Numbered from the stretch's first letter, positions 35,013 to 43,543 are shown. The stretch is 58,687 nucleotides of DNA from Chromatiaceae bacterium (GCA_007693535.1 REDK01000123.1:1-58687); one strand, 5' to 3'. A program made the numbers and translations. The notes: generated by a model from the sequence alone, not told the origin.

Positions 35013-35318
35013 TCAGACCAGGCGCAGCGTCGGCGCCGCGCGCAGGCGCTTGGCGGCAGCGTATTCCTCGTCGCTCATGCGACTGCCGACGATGTTGCGC
35101 AACAGGTCGGCATCGCGGTCGCCCTGCTCGATGGCCAGGGACAACCAATAATGCGCCTGCGCCAGATCGACCGGAACCCCGCGACCCTCAGCATAGATTA
35201 GGCCCATCGCGTAGAGGGCATCGACCTCGCCGCGCTCGGCGGCGGCGCGCACCGCGGGCACCTTGCTCGGGTCGTTGCGCAGCAGGACCAGGTGTTTGAG
35301 ATAGCTGTTGTCAGACAT
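35013..35318 (-). CDS. Sel1-repeat small protein
   Basis: This 101-residue cytoplasmic protein starts MSDNSYLKHLVLLRNDPSK and contains a single clear Sel1-like repeat: GEVDALYAMGLIYAEGRGV, followed by DLAQAHYWLSLAIEQGD. Such repeats form helical hairpins that bind partner proteins. There is no signal peptide if the ATG at 35318 is used; a longer frame upstream to 35411 lacks the typical start. The C-terminus SDEEYAAAKRLR is a further helix. The partner is unknown, and the neighbours do not suggest one. Confidence 0.75.
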   Translation of the reverse strand: MSDNSYLKHLVLLRNDPSKVPAVRAAAERGEVDALYAMGLIYAEGRGVPVDLAQAHYWLSLAIEQGDRDADLLRNIVGSRMSDEEYAAAKRLRAAPTLRLV

Positions 35319-35456
35319 AACCGGGCTCGCGGCAATGCGGGCGGCAGCTCCGCCGTCCGCAACGAATGGACATAGATTAGCTGATGGCGCGCCGCTGGCA
35401 ATGGCAGGCACGCCCAGGGCACTACGCCACGGCCGCCGGCCGGGCGGGGTTCGAAA

Positions 35457-36404
35457 TCAGGGGTCCGGGGTGCTGGTGACGGCCTGACTCCCGGTGCCGC
35501 TGCCAGCCGGCGGATCGGCGAAGCGCGCGAGCAGGTCGTCGTAAGCATCAAAGCCGACCAGCCGGCGCAGTTCGGCAAAGTCGAGCTGGGCCGCCGGGGT
35601 GCGGCCGGCAGCCAGGTCGGCCAAGGCCCTCTGCATCGCATGCACGGCACAGGCCAACAGGGTCAACGGGTAGGCGGCGAGGCGATAGCCCAGCGCCGCC
35701 AGTTCCGCCGGCGCCAGTACTGGGGTCAGCCCACCCTCCAGCATGTTGACCATGCGCAGTCCCGGGACCTCGGCGGCACATCGGGCCATCTCGGCGGTGT
35801 CGGCCGGGGCCTCCAGGAATAGCACCTCGGCGCCAAGATCGGCGCAGGCGCGCAGGCGCCAGATCGCCTCCGCCAGCGCCCGTCGCGGACCGAGCCGGCC
35901 GGCCAGGGCGCTGCGGGCATCGGTGCGGGCGACGATGACCAGATCGGCACCGTCCGCGCGGGCGGCCACCGCGGCGCGGATGCGGCGCAGCGCCTCGGCG
36001 CGCTCGACCACCTCCTTCACGCCAGTGTGGCCGCAGCGCTTGGGAGCCACCTGGTCCTCGAGCATGATGCCGGCGAAGCCGGCGCGGGCATAGTCCTGCA
36101 CCGTGCGCTGCACATTGGCCGGATTACCATGGCCGGTGTCGCCATCGCCGATCACCGGGATGGACACGGCGGCACAGATGGCACGCCCCTGATCGAGCAT
36201 CTCGGTCACGCTGAGCAGACCGGTATCGGGCAAGGCGGCACGGGCCGCAGCCACCGCGAAGCCGCTCATGAAGCTGAGTGGGAATCCGGCCTGCTCGATC
36301 AGGCGGGCTGACATGGCATCGAAACAGCAGGGCATGACCAGGCAGTCATCGCCCTGGGTCAGCAACGCGCGCAGTCGCGCCGCGGGGCTATGGTGGCTCT
36401 GCAT
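35457..36404 (-). CDS. Isocitrate lyase/PEP mutase superfamily enzyme (methylisocitrate-lyase-like)
   Basis: This 315-residue protein is a member of the ICL/PEPM superfamily of C-C or C-P cleaving enzymes. It has GDGDTGHGNPANVQRTVQDY and GIMLEDQVAPKRCGH; the KRCGH loop is the catalytic motif of isocitrate and 2-methylisocitrate lyases, while PEP mutases and oxaloacetate decarboxylases often differ there. Its length fits methylisocitrate lyase or carboxy-PEP mutase-like lyases (about 290-310). The ATG at 36404 follows CGGAGGCG, which lies in the loop of a hairpin. No prpC, prpD or aceB is near, so the exact substrate is open. The 5' leader is highly structured. Confidence 0.85.
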   Translation of the reverse strand: MQSHHSPAARLRALLTQGDDCLVMPCCFDAMSARLIEQAGFPLSFMSGFAVAAARAALPDTGLLSVTEMLDQGRAICAAVSIPVIGDGDTGHGNPANVQRTVQDYARAGFAGIMLEDQVAPKRCGHTGVKEVVERAEALRRIRAAVAARADGADLVIVARTDARSALAGRLGPRRALAEAIWRLRACADLGAEVLFLEAPADTAEMARCAAEVPGLRMVNMLEGGLTPVLAPAELAALGYRLAAYPLTLLACAVHAMQRALADLAAGRTPAAQLDFAELRRLVGFDAYDDLLARFADPPAGSGTGSQAVTSTPDP

Positions 36405-36407
36405 GCT

Positions 36408-36423
36408 GGTTCGCCTCCGAACC
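36408..36423 (-). promoter_or_regulatory. Hairpin presenting the Shine-Dalgarno of the lyase gene
   Basis: On the minus strand GGTTCG-GAGG-CGAACC forms a perfect 6-bp stem whose 4-base loop is the GAGG core of the ribosome binding site. The stem ends 3 bases before the ATG at 36404. This geometry can tie translation to RNA folding, ligand or protein binding. GGTTCG sits on the upstream side. Confidence 0.65.
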
Positions 36424-36480
36424 TGGGGGGCCGCAGGCCGGGTGCGCGAACACCGGCGCCTAACCCAGGAGATGCTGATG

Positions 36481-36634
36481 TTTGGCCATCCCGGCCAAAA
36501 TCCGCACGACCCGGAATACGGGTCTGCGGGGCTGCTATTTTCGAAGACTCGTCGACGCCAAAGAGGCCGGGGCATCCAGCCCCGGGGAGCCGCTCAAATC
36601 CTCGGCGGTTGCCGAAGGAGGCCCCGAAAGGGGC
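36481..36634 (-). promoter_or_regulatory. Structured leader or small RNA upstream of the lyase gene
   Basis: Five inverted repeats follow each other: 36481-36499 (TTTGGCC/GGCCAAA, 7 bp), 36502-36529 (ACCCG/CGGGT extended by CCGCA/TGCGG), 36567-36585 (CCGGGGC/GCCCCGG, 7 bp), 36602-36615 (TCGGC/GCCGA) and 36621-36634 (GCCCC-GAAA-GGGGC tetraloop). No coding frame here is credible. On the minus strand they lie between the terminator of the small gene and the lyase ATG, so they would form its 5' leader if transcription starts near 36640. A separate RNA on either strand is possible. Confidence 0.55.
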
Positions 36635-36661
36635 AAAAAAAAGGCGGGTTTGGCCCGCCTT
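36635..36661 (-). terminator. Intrinsic terminator of the 65-residue gene
   Basis: On the minus strand an 8-bp stem (AAGGCGGG/CCCGCCTT, 36641-36661) with a 5-base loop runs straight into a run of eight Ts. It lies 34 bases past the stop at 36695. Confidence 0.93.
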
Positions 36662-36694
36662 GGTCGCGAACGGACCAGCGCGATCCGGCGCCGC

Positions 36695-36892
36695 TCAGGA
36701 CTTGACCCAGTTCCCAAAGTTCTCGGTGGTCTTCTCTTCGCCGTCGGCATAGCCGGCCTCATAGGCCTCGGTCAGGCGCTGCTCCTCGCGCTTGGGGTTC
36801 TTCAGAAACCCGCATTGCCACCCCTGAATATACTCGTCGTCGACACCGAGCTGCTCCATCTTGGTCACGGCATCGTAGTAGAACTGGTTCAT
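36695..36892 (-). CDS. Small conserved-looking protein, 65 residues
   Basis: I do not recognise a named family for this short protein. It starts MNQFYYDAVTKMEQLGVDDE, then has YIQGWQCGFLKNPKREEQR and TEAYEAGYADGEEK, and ends NWVKS. It is hydrophilic, helical and has a single cysteine, with no signal peptide or membrane segment. The GW..GFL and AYEAGYADG blocks look like small-domain cores. The ATG at 36892 follows GGAGAG, and a strong terminator follows the gene, so it is a single-gene transcript. A longer frame upstream exists but is not protein-like. A role with nucleic acid or ribosomes is only a guess. Confidence 0.75.
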   Translation of the reverse strand: MNQFYYDAVTKMEQLGVDDEYIQGWQCGFLKNPKREEQRLTEAYEAGYADGEEKTTENFGNWVKS

Positions 36893-37331
36893 CGTCCGCT
36901 CTCCGTCTCTTACTCTAGTGGGTTGCGCTGATGGCTGCCGCAGAACGTCGCCGTCCGGGGCGCCGTTTAGGGGAAGGCCCGCGCCCGCTTGCCTAGCAAG
37001 CACGCCTGCCAGGGTCACGGCCAAGAACCTTGGGCTAGTGCCAGGGCCCTGACCAGACAGGGCCGCCGGGGATGATCAGGCCGGGTTGGACCTGGCCCAT
37101 AAGAATACCGATTGTTTCTAATGAAGACCAGCCACAAAACCAGGGAGGTTGCTCGGGTACTGCCCGGAGCAGGTGGTACCCGGAACGGCTCGGGGCGGCA
37201 CCAACTCCGGGTCCGGAGCCAGCGGGCACAGCCGCTGCCGCCGGTCTTGCTTGCCCCTGACAGCGGCTGCCCGCTCCGGCGACGGTCGCCGAGCGGTCTG
37301 GTGGGCGCCGGATGCGCCCCGCGGCCGGCGC
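36893..37331. other. Long structured spacer upstream of the 65-residue gene
   Basis: No gene is seen in 439 bases. There is a 7-bp hairpin (GGCCCTG/CAGGGCC, 37045-37064), an AT-richer patch near 37098-37130 that may hold a promoter, a palindrome CTCCGG-GT-CCGGAG (37206-37219) and a long stem with 9-base perfect arms (37229-37237 and 37261-37269) extended by further pairing. These may be the end of the zinc-ribbon transcript or a leader for the small gene. Confidence 0.45.
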
Positions 37332-37913
37332 TCAGCCGGCGTCGGTCTGATCAGCACCCGCGGTGCTGTCCGCACGGCGTGCCGCCGGGTCGGCCCGGCG
37401 GAATGCCAGGCCGCCGCAGTCGGCGCAGGGCGGGATGCGGCCGGCACGGACAAAATGGGTCTCGGCGCCGCAGCGGTCGCACACTAGGGTGCCAGGGCCG
37501 GTAATCTGGCCGGCCTGATAGAGGACGGCGCGACGCGCCCGCTCGGCCCACTGGCCGAGTTCCAGGCTGGTCTGGTCGGCGACGCTGGTGAAGCTCTCCA
37601 GCAGGCGCTGTTCGATGAGTTCCAGGTCGAAACGCCACCACTGGCGCAGATCCTCGCCGGTCTCAGCCAGATAGATCGCTGCATCCTCGATGTCGCGCTG
37701 GACATAGTCGGAGATCCGGTGCGCCTCCTCGCGGGTCAGTTCACCGAGTTCGACCATGCCGTCGCGCACGCGCTCGAGCAGTTCGCGCAGCCGTGGCGCG
37801 GCCTCGCGGGCCTCATGGATGCCAGTGCGGGTGCGCTCCAACATGTCTTCATAGGCCTGCACCAGATGCGCCTCGGGACGAGGCTGGGACTGCTGGTCAG
37901 TGGGCTTGTTCAT
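37332..37913 (-). CDS. Zinc-ribbon protein of the DUF1451 family
   Basis: This 193-residue cytoplasmic protein has the DUF1451 layout: a helical N-terminal part (residues about 15-140: RLRELLERVRDGMVELGELT, AHRISDYVQRDIEDAA) and a C-terminal zinc ribbon with CDRCGAETHFV and PPCADCGG supplying four cysteine ligands near residues 148-170. Length is close to the E. coli relative. The role of the family is not established. A Pro/Ala/Asp-rich tail follows the ribbon. The gene stands alone on the minus strand, divergent from the MoxR gene. Confidence 0.85.
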   Translation of the reverse strand: MNKPTDQQSQPRPEAHLVQAYEDMLERTRTGIHEAREAAPRLRELLERVRDGMVELGELTREEAHRISDYVQRDIEDAAIYLAETGEDLRQWWRFDLELIEQRLLESFTSVADQTSLELGQWAERARRAVLYQAGQITGPGTLVCDRCGAETHFVRAGRIPPCADCGGLAFRRADPAARRADSTAGADQTDAG

Positions 37914-38296
37914 GGCGGGTCTCCGGGGGCTACGCGGACGGTGCAGCAGCGTGGCGGGCTGGTCTCTGGGGGCCTGATCCTGATGGGACCGGTTCGGGGG
38001 TTGGCCGCGGCGGCCACTACCCCGGTGGCAAAAAGCGCCGCCCCGCCCTTAGAAGTCTGCGTGATCGGCGCAAAAGTGCAAGGGCAGCGCGCGTCGTCGA
38101 GCCGGCGGCCTAGCCGCTGACCAGGCGGCTCCGCCGCCGCCCCGCACACCCCGACAGCAACCGCCGGCAGCGCCCATTCCCTTGTGAAACCGCAAACGCG
38201 GCGTACATTACCCCACGGGCGCGGCGGGCAATGGTCCCCGCCAGGCCCGGTCGCACCACGCTTACCGTTGCTGCCCGCCGAGGAGTCTGTCCCATC
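37914..38296. other. Divergent spacer
   Basis: These 383 bases separate the zinc-ribbon gene and the MoxR gene, which diverge. No credible gene is present. The region is GC-rich and no clear promoter hexamers or operator were identified by eye. Confidence 0.45.
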
Positions 38297-39340
38297 ATGC
38301 GTCCCGCCCAATTGCTGCGCGTGCTCGAGCGCGAATTCATCAGTGCCGCCGAGGGCCACCACACGCCAGTCATGCTGTGGGGACCGCCCGGCGTCGGCAA
38401 ATCGCAGATGGTGGCCCATATCGCCGCACGTCATCAGGTGCCGGTGATCGATATCCGCCTGTCACAAATGGAGCCGAGCGACCTGCGCGGTATCCCGTTC
38501 CGAGTCGGGGAACTGGTGCAATGGGCGGTGCCGGGGATGCTGCCGGATGCCGAGCGGCACGGGTCGGCTGGGGTGCTGTTTCTGGATGAAATCACCTCCG
38601 CCCCGCCGGCGGTCTCGGCCGCCGCTTATCAGTTGATCCTCGACCGGCGCCTGGGTGAGTACCAGGTGCCGGAGCATTGGGCGATCTTCGCCGCCGGGAA
38701 TCGTCAGGGCGATCGCGGCGTGACCTATAGCATGCCGGCACCGTTGGCCAACCGTTTCTCCCACTTCGAGGTGGAGACCAACCTGGACGACTGGGTCGCC
38801 TGGGCCTATGGCAGCGGGATCGACGAGCGCATCATCGCCTTCTTGCGCTTTCGCCCGGAACTGCTGTTTGATTTCGACCCGGCCCACAACCCGGTCGCCT
38901 TCCCCTCGCCGCGCTCCTGGGAGTTCGCCCATCGCGCCCTGCAGAAGTTTCAGAACGAGCCAGGACTGTTGCAGGGCACCCTACAGGCCTGCGTGGGGCC
39001 GGCCGCCGGGGTCGAATTGACCGCCTTCGTCAACAGCCTGGAGCAGATGCCGGACCTCGATGCCATCTGCGCTGGGGAGGCAGCCGTCGTGCCCCGGGAG
39101 ATCGATCTGCAGTATGCCGTCGCCGCAGCCCTGGTGGGCAAGGCGATCCGCGCCCGCGACAGCGACCACAGCGCGCAGGTCATTGGGCACATCCTCGGCT
39201 ATGCGACGCGCTTTCCCCAACGCGAGATGGGCGTGATGCTGGTCTCGGACCTGCACCGGGCGATCGGCAACCGCCTGTTCGAGGTACCGGCCTTCGCCGA
39301 TTGGGCCACTGCGGTGGCGGATGTGATGCTGTACGAATAG
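38297..39340 (+). CDS. MoxR-type AAA+ ATPase
   Basis: This 347-residue AAA+ ATPase has Walker A GPPGVGKS (residues 29-36), Walker B VLFLDEIT (93-100) and the sensor region FAAGNRQGDRG. MoxR-type ATPases are chaperones that work with VWA proteins to insert metals or assemble complexes. I chose the ATG at 38297 (MRPAQLLRVLEREF); an upstream in-frame ATG at 38231 adds 22 unlike residues. The next gene, 83 bases downstream, encodes a VWA-type protein with a metallopeptidase motif, the usual partner. The client complex is unknown. Confidence 0.9.
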   Translation: MRPAQLLRVLEREFISAAEGHHTPVMLWGPPGVGKSQMVAHIAARHQVPVIDIRLSQMEPSDLRGIPFRVGELVQWAVPGMLPDAERHGSAGVLFLDEITSAPPAVSAAAYQLILDRRLGEYQVPEHWAIFAAGNRQGDRGVTYSMPAPLANRFSHFEVETNLDDWVAWAYGSGIDERIIAFLRFRPELLFDFDPAHNPVAFPSPRSWEFAHRALQKFQNEPGLLQGTLQACVGPAAGVELTAFVNSLEQMPDLDAICAGEAAVVPREIDLQYAVAAALVGKAIRARDSDHSAQVIGHILGYATRFPQREMGVMLVSDLHRAIGNRLFEVPAFADWATAVADVMLYE

Positions 39341-39423
39341 CCGCTCGTTATCGTTGCGCTGTGGCAACCGCCGCACCGACCGCCGCAGACAACCCGCGCC
39401 CCTGACCCCGATCCGCACGCCCG

Positions 39424-40815
39424 ATGTCCAAGCCCGCTAGCGATCCCCGCGCCATCGAGACCAAACTGGCCTCGGCACGCACCCGGCTGATCCTCGACAA
39501 GCCCTTCCTGGGCGCCCTGGTGCTGCGCCTGCCGCTGCAGCCCGCCAGCCCGCACTGGTGCCGGACCACCGCCACCGACGCCCGCACCTTCTACTACAAC
39601 CCCGAGTACATCGCCGCGCTATCGCTGGAGGAGACCCAGTTCATGCTGGCCCACGAGGCACTGCACTGCGCGCTGTCCCACTTCGCCCGCCGCCAGCACC
39701 GGGTCAAACATCGCTGGGACCTGGCCTGCGACTACGCGATTAACCCCCTGCTAATCGACGACGGTCTCACGGCCCCGCCCAATGCCCTGGTGATGCCCCT
39801 GTACCGGGGACTCACGGCCGAGGAGATCTATCCACTAATCGACGACAACGATCGCTCCGAGACCCTCGATACCCATGCCTATGACCGCGACGATCAGGGC
39901 CAGGGGCAGGGGCGTGGCCAGAGGCACGGCGGCATGGACGAGCGCGACCTGCAGCAGCGCCAGCAGGCTGAACGCGGGGACCGGCCCGCACCAGAGTCGC
40001 AGACCGCGCAGGCGTCCGACCGCGGCCAGGGTGGGCAACCGGACCCAGCGCCGCCGTCCGACGCCGGCCCCGGTGACCAGCCACAGGCCCCACCGGATAC
40101 CGGACCGACGAACGACGCCGGCATGCCTCCCGCGTCCGCAACCGACCCACTGGTCGCACAACCACCACCGCCGCTGACCCCCGGCGAGCAGGAGACCCTG
40201 GCAGTCCTATGGAAGCAACGCCTGGCCGGGGCCGCTCAGCAGGCGCTGCAGGCCGGCAAACTGGGTGGCGGGCTCAAGCGCATCATCGATCACCTGCTAC
40301 AACCGCAACTACCCTGGCGCATGCTGCTGGCACGCTATCTGTCGGCGGTCGCCCGCGAGGACTACAGTTGGACGCGGCCGTCCCGGCGCGAGGGCGACTA
40401 TCTGATGCCGAGCCTGCGCAGCCAGCAACTCGATGTCATCGTCGCCCTGGATACCTCGGGCTCGATCCGCGACGAGGAGATGCAGGCCTTCATCGACGAG
40501 GTCGACGCCCTCAAGGGCCAAGTGCGCGCGCGTCTAACCCTGCTGCCCTGCGATGCCAGCCTCTGTCCCGGCGCCCCGTTCCGGTTCGAGCCCTGGGAGC
40601 AGTTCTGCCGCCCGCGTCAGCTCAGCGGTGGTGGCGGAACCAGTTTCCAACCGGTCTTCCAGTGGGTCGCTGCGCAGGGCCAGCGCCCGGACCTGCTGAT
40701 CTACTTCACCGATGCCAACGGCAGCTTCCCCAACCACGAACCCGACTATCCGGTGGTCTGGCTGGTGAAGGGCAGTTCGCCGGTGCCCTGGGGGCAGCGG
40801 ATACAATTGAACTGA
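39424..40815 (+). CDS. DUF2201-type metallopeptidase with VWA-like domain
   Basis: This 463-residue protein pairs an N-terminal putative metallopeptidase domain with the zinc motif HEALH (residues 77-81) and a C-terminal VWA-like domain that begins VIVALDTSGSI, with MIDAS-type DTSGS at 343-347. Between them lies a Gln/Gly/Pro-rich linker of about 95 residues (155-250) with GQGQGRGQ stretches, likely disordered. The MoxR ATPase gene directly upstream is the expected partner. Such pairs occur widely in proteobacteria; whether the HExxH site is a protease or a structural metal site is not known. Confidence 0.88.
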   Translation: MSKPASDPRAIETKLASARTRLILDKPFLGALVLRLPLQPASPHWCRTTATDARTFYYNPEYIAALSLEETQFMLAHEALHCALSHFARRQHRVKHRWDLACDYAINPLLIDDGLTAPPNALVMPLYRGLTAEEIYPLIDDNDRSETLDTHAYDRDDQGQGQGRGQRHGGMDERDLQQRQQAERGDRPAPESQTAQASDRGQGGQPDPAPPSDAGPGDQPQAPPDTGPTNDAGMPPASATDPLVAQPPPPLTPGEQETLAVLWKQRLAGAAQQALQAGKLGGGLKRIIDHLLQPQLPWRMLLARYLSAVAREDYSWTRPSRREGDYLMPSLRSQQLDVIVALDTSGSIRDEEMQAFIDEVDALKGQVRARLTLLPCDASLCPGAPFRFEPWEQFCRPRQLSGGGGTSFQPVFQWVAAQGQRPDLLIYFTDANGSFPNHEPDYPVVWLVKGSSPVPWGQRIQLN

Positions 40816-40987
40816 TCCCGTTGCGGCCGATTCGGCGCCGATGTGGGACTGCTTCGAGCGTCGATCGAAAGGCGCTGGCCCCGCTGCCACCCGAACCAAC
40901 TGCCAGCGCCCGGGGCGCCGCCGCTAGCTGCTCGCATCAGCGATCGGTGCCGGGAACTCCGGCCGCGGGCAGTCACTCTCACCAACC

Positions 40988-42490
40988 ATGCTCAAACTGC
41001 GCCTTCATCCCCGCCTCCCCGCGCCGCCGCGGTTGCTGGCCACGCTGCTCGCGCTCTGGCTGCTGCTGGTGGCACCGCTGACACCGCTACAGCCGGCCGG
41101 TGCCCGTGCCGACCCCTTCGCGCTGCCGGACTTCGGCAGTTCCGCCGACCGTATCATGAGTCGCACCGAGCAGCGCCAGCTCGGCCAGGAATTCATGAAG
41201 TGGGTGCGCAAATCTCTGTCCATCACCCCCGATCCGGTGCTGACCGATTACATCGAGACCCTGGGGCGGGAGCTGACCACCGCCGCTGGGATCACGGGGC
41301 AGTACCAGTTCTTCCTGATCGACAACCCGGCGATCAATGCCTTTGCCGGCCCGGACGGGCACATCGGGGTCTTCTCGGGACTCGTGCTGGCGGCCCAAAC
41401 CGAGGGCGAACTGGCGGCGGTGCTGGCCCACGAGATCGCCCATGTGAGCCAGAACCATCTGCTGCGCGCCTTCGAGGCGCGCCGGCAGATGGCGCTACCG
41501 ACGCTTGCGATGATGCTGGCCGCGGCCGTCCTCGGCGCCACCGTCGACTCCCAGGTCGGCGCCGCCGCCATGGTTGGGGCCCAGGGGGCGGCACTGCAGG
41601 CACAGATCAATTTCACCCGCGCCAACGAGCAGGAGGCCGATCGCATCGGCATCGAGACCCTAGCCCGTGCCGGCCATGACCCATTCGCGATGCCTGGCTT
41701 CTTCCAGCGCATGGCCACTGCGAGCCGCGGCCTCGACAGCGGCGCCCCGGAGTTCCTGCGCACCCATCCGGTGACCACCAACCGCATCGCCGACGCCATG
41801 GCCAGGGCCGAGCGCTACGGCCATCGGCAACGCCCGGACCGCCTGCGCTTTCATCTGGCGCGGGCCAATCTGCGCCAGCGCAGCTACCACCGGGCCGAGA
41901 CCGCGGTGGATCATTTCCAAGAGACGCTCGACCGCCGGCGCTTCCGCAACGAGACAGCCGAACGCTACGGCCATGCCCTGGCCCTGACCCGGGCCGGGCG
42001 TCTGCCGGCAGCCTTGGAGCAGGCCGAGCGGCTGCTGACCCAACACCCGGCGCAGATCGAGTTCATCGTCCTCAAGGCCGAGATCGATCGCCGGGCCGGT
42101 CGCGCCGAACGCGCGGTGGCAGACCTGCGCGGTGCCGTCGGTCTAGACCCGGCAAACTGGCCACTCAACCAGGCCTATGCCGAGGCCCTGCTGGCGGCCG
42201 GCCGCCCGGCCGACGCACTCGGCGCCCTGGAGCGCTTCGTCGTTCATCGGGCCGACCTGCCCGGCATTTACGAGTTAATGGCCGATGCCGCCCACCAGTC
42301 TGGCCAGGCCGCCCAGACCCACCGCTACCGCGCCGAATACCTGGCACGCACCGGCGACCTAGAACCGGCCATCCGCCAACTCGAACTGGCCCTGCGCGTC
42401 CCAGACATCGACTATTTCCTCGCCTCCCGCATCGAGGTACGCCTGGAACAGTTGCGCGCCGAGGAACGCCAGCAGAAGGAGCGTGGCTGA
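40988..42490 (+). CDS. bepA: M48 metalloprotease with TPR tail (BepA-like)
   Basis: This 500-residue periplasmic protein has a signal peptide (cleavage near residue 41), an M48 peptidase domain with HEIAH (148-152) and a downstream NEQEADRIG supplying the third zinc ligand, and a C-terminal half of TPR-like helices (about 265-490). That is the layout of BepA/YfgC, a quality-control protease and chaperone for outer-membrane protein and LPS assembly. Length is close to E. coli BepA (487). It lies 172 bases after the VWA gene and may be a separate transcript. Confidence 0.92.
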   Translation: MLKLRLHPRLPAPPRLLATLLALWLLLVAPLTPLQPAGARADPFALPDFGSSADRIMSRTEQRQLGQEFMKWVRKSLSITPDPVLTDYIETLGRELTTAAGITGQYQFFLIDNPAINAFAGPDGHIGVFSGLVLAAQTEGELAAVLAHEIAHVSQNHLLRAFEARRQMALPTLAMMLAAAVLGATVDSQVGAAAMVGAQGAALQAQINFTRANEQEADRIGIETLARAGHDPFAMPGFFQRMATASRGLDSGAPEFLRTHPVTTNRIADAMARAERYGHRQRPDRLRFHLARANLRQRSYHRAETAVDHFQETLDRRRFRNETAERYGHALALTRAGRLPAALEQAERLLTQHPAQIEFIVLKAEIDRRAGRAERAVADLRGAVGLDPANWPLNQAYAEALLAAGRPADALGALERFVVHRADLPGIYELMADAAHQSGQAAQTHRYRAEYLARTGDLEPAIRQLELALRVPDIDYFLASRIEVRLEQLRAEERQQKERG

Positions 42491-43036
42491 ACCGCGCAAA
42501 TAACCGACGGGACAAATGCGGTTTGCAGGCCCAGGCGGATCGGCTAAGCTAAATTAGCCGTCGGGATTTGCCGGCCACCACAACGCCCCGACGCCATAAC
42601 GACGATGGAGGAGCGACTTGACCAGCCTGCCTGTCGCCAAATGGCGATTTTGTCGGTATCGAATCCGATACCCGGCCCGGTCTCAGACCCCACACCAGAC
42701 CCGGCGCGACACCCGCCAAGGCCTACCGTGGCCATCGCCACCATCGGTCATTGCCGGCGGCTGACCGGCAGCCGTCGTGCCCGTGCTGCTGCTAGCGACC
42801 GGCACCGCATCAGCAACCCGCCAATGGGATATCGCCAGTGGGTGGTCGATGAACCAAACCTGTGCGTGTGCGGGGTAATGACCAGGCATCGGTCACGGCC
42901 GCCGGTTCCCACCGGCGCTATCCCCTGACCGCTCCGGCCAGCCGGCTAGCTGGCCAGCGGCCTGTCCTCAGCGGCCCGACCACGGGTCCAACCCACCAAA
43001 CCCGATCCCCTAACCCAATCAAGCTGGAGAATCCCG
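42491..43036. promoter_or_regulatory. soxYZ upstream region with four inverted repeats
   Basis: No credible gene is seen in 546 bases. Four perfect inverted repeats are present: 42541-42560 (CGGCTAA/TTAGCCG), 42634-42647 (TCGCCA-AA-TGGCGA followed by TTTT), 42655-42672 (GGTATCG-AATC-CGATACC) and 42936-42955 (GGCCAGC/GCTGGCC). The first may end the bepA transcript. The 18-base palindrome at 42655 is the best candidate operator for soxYZ; the last could form in the sox leader 80 bases before the start. Confidence 0.5.
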
Positions 43037-43510
43037 ATGATCGATTCCAAGCGCAGAATGCTGCTCCAGAGTTCCCTCGGCGTCGGCGCCCTCGGCGTCG
43101 CCGTCAGTGCCGGGCTACTGGCGCCCCGCGCCGTGCTCGCCAGTTGGCCCGAGGAGGCCTTCCATGCCACTGACAAGGCCACTGCGCTCAGTAGCCTGCT
43201 TGGCAGCGATGCCACCGAAGCCAGCGATGCGGTCAAGATCAAGGCCCCGGACATCGCCGAGAACGGCGCCGTGGTGCCGGTCACGGTCGAGACCGAGACT
43301 GCCGGGGTGAAGTCCATCGCCATCATCTCCGCCGGCAACAACACCCCGCTGATCGCCTCCTTCGACCTCGGCGAGTCCGCAGTGCCCTTCGTCACCACCC
43401 GCATCAAGATGGCCCAGACCTCCGACGTCATCGCTGTGGTGCAGACCCCGGACGGCTTGCTCAGCGCTGCCAAGGAAGTGAAGGTCACCATCGGCGGCTG
43501 CGGCGGCTGA
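43037..43510 (+). CDS. soxY: Sulfur carrier protein SoxY
   Basis: SoxY is the covalent sulfur carrier of the periplasmic thiosulfate-oxidising complex. The 157-residue precursor has a Tat signal with RRMLLQSSLGVGALG and ends with the GGCGG motif, whose cysteine binds the sulfur intermediate on a swinging arm. The ATG at 43037 has GGAG upstream. soxZ follows after 33 bases. In purple sulfur bacteria soxYZ is commonly apart from soxBXAKL, and no other sox gene is seen here. Thiosulfate would supply electrons to the reaction centre encoded at the left end. Confidence 0.97.
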   Translation: MIDSKRRMLLQSSLGVGALGVAVSAGLLAPRAVLASWPEEAFHATDKATALSSLLGSDATEASDAVKIKAPDIAENGAVVPVTVETETAGVKSIAIISAGNNTPLIASFDLGESAVPFVTTRIKMAQTSDVIAVVQTPDGLLSAAKEVKVTIGGCGG

Positions 43511-43543
43511 TCCAGTCCGGTTCCATCCAACTGAGGTACTACA

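Noticed and set aside
42605-42928. Open frame of 107 codons before soxY
   Set aside because: Composition is Arg/Pro-rich, there is no family resemblance, and the region is better explained by inverted repeats and regulation.
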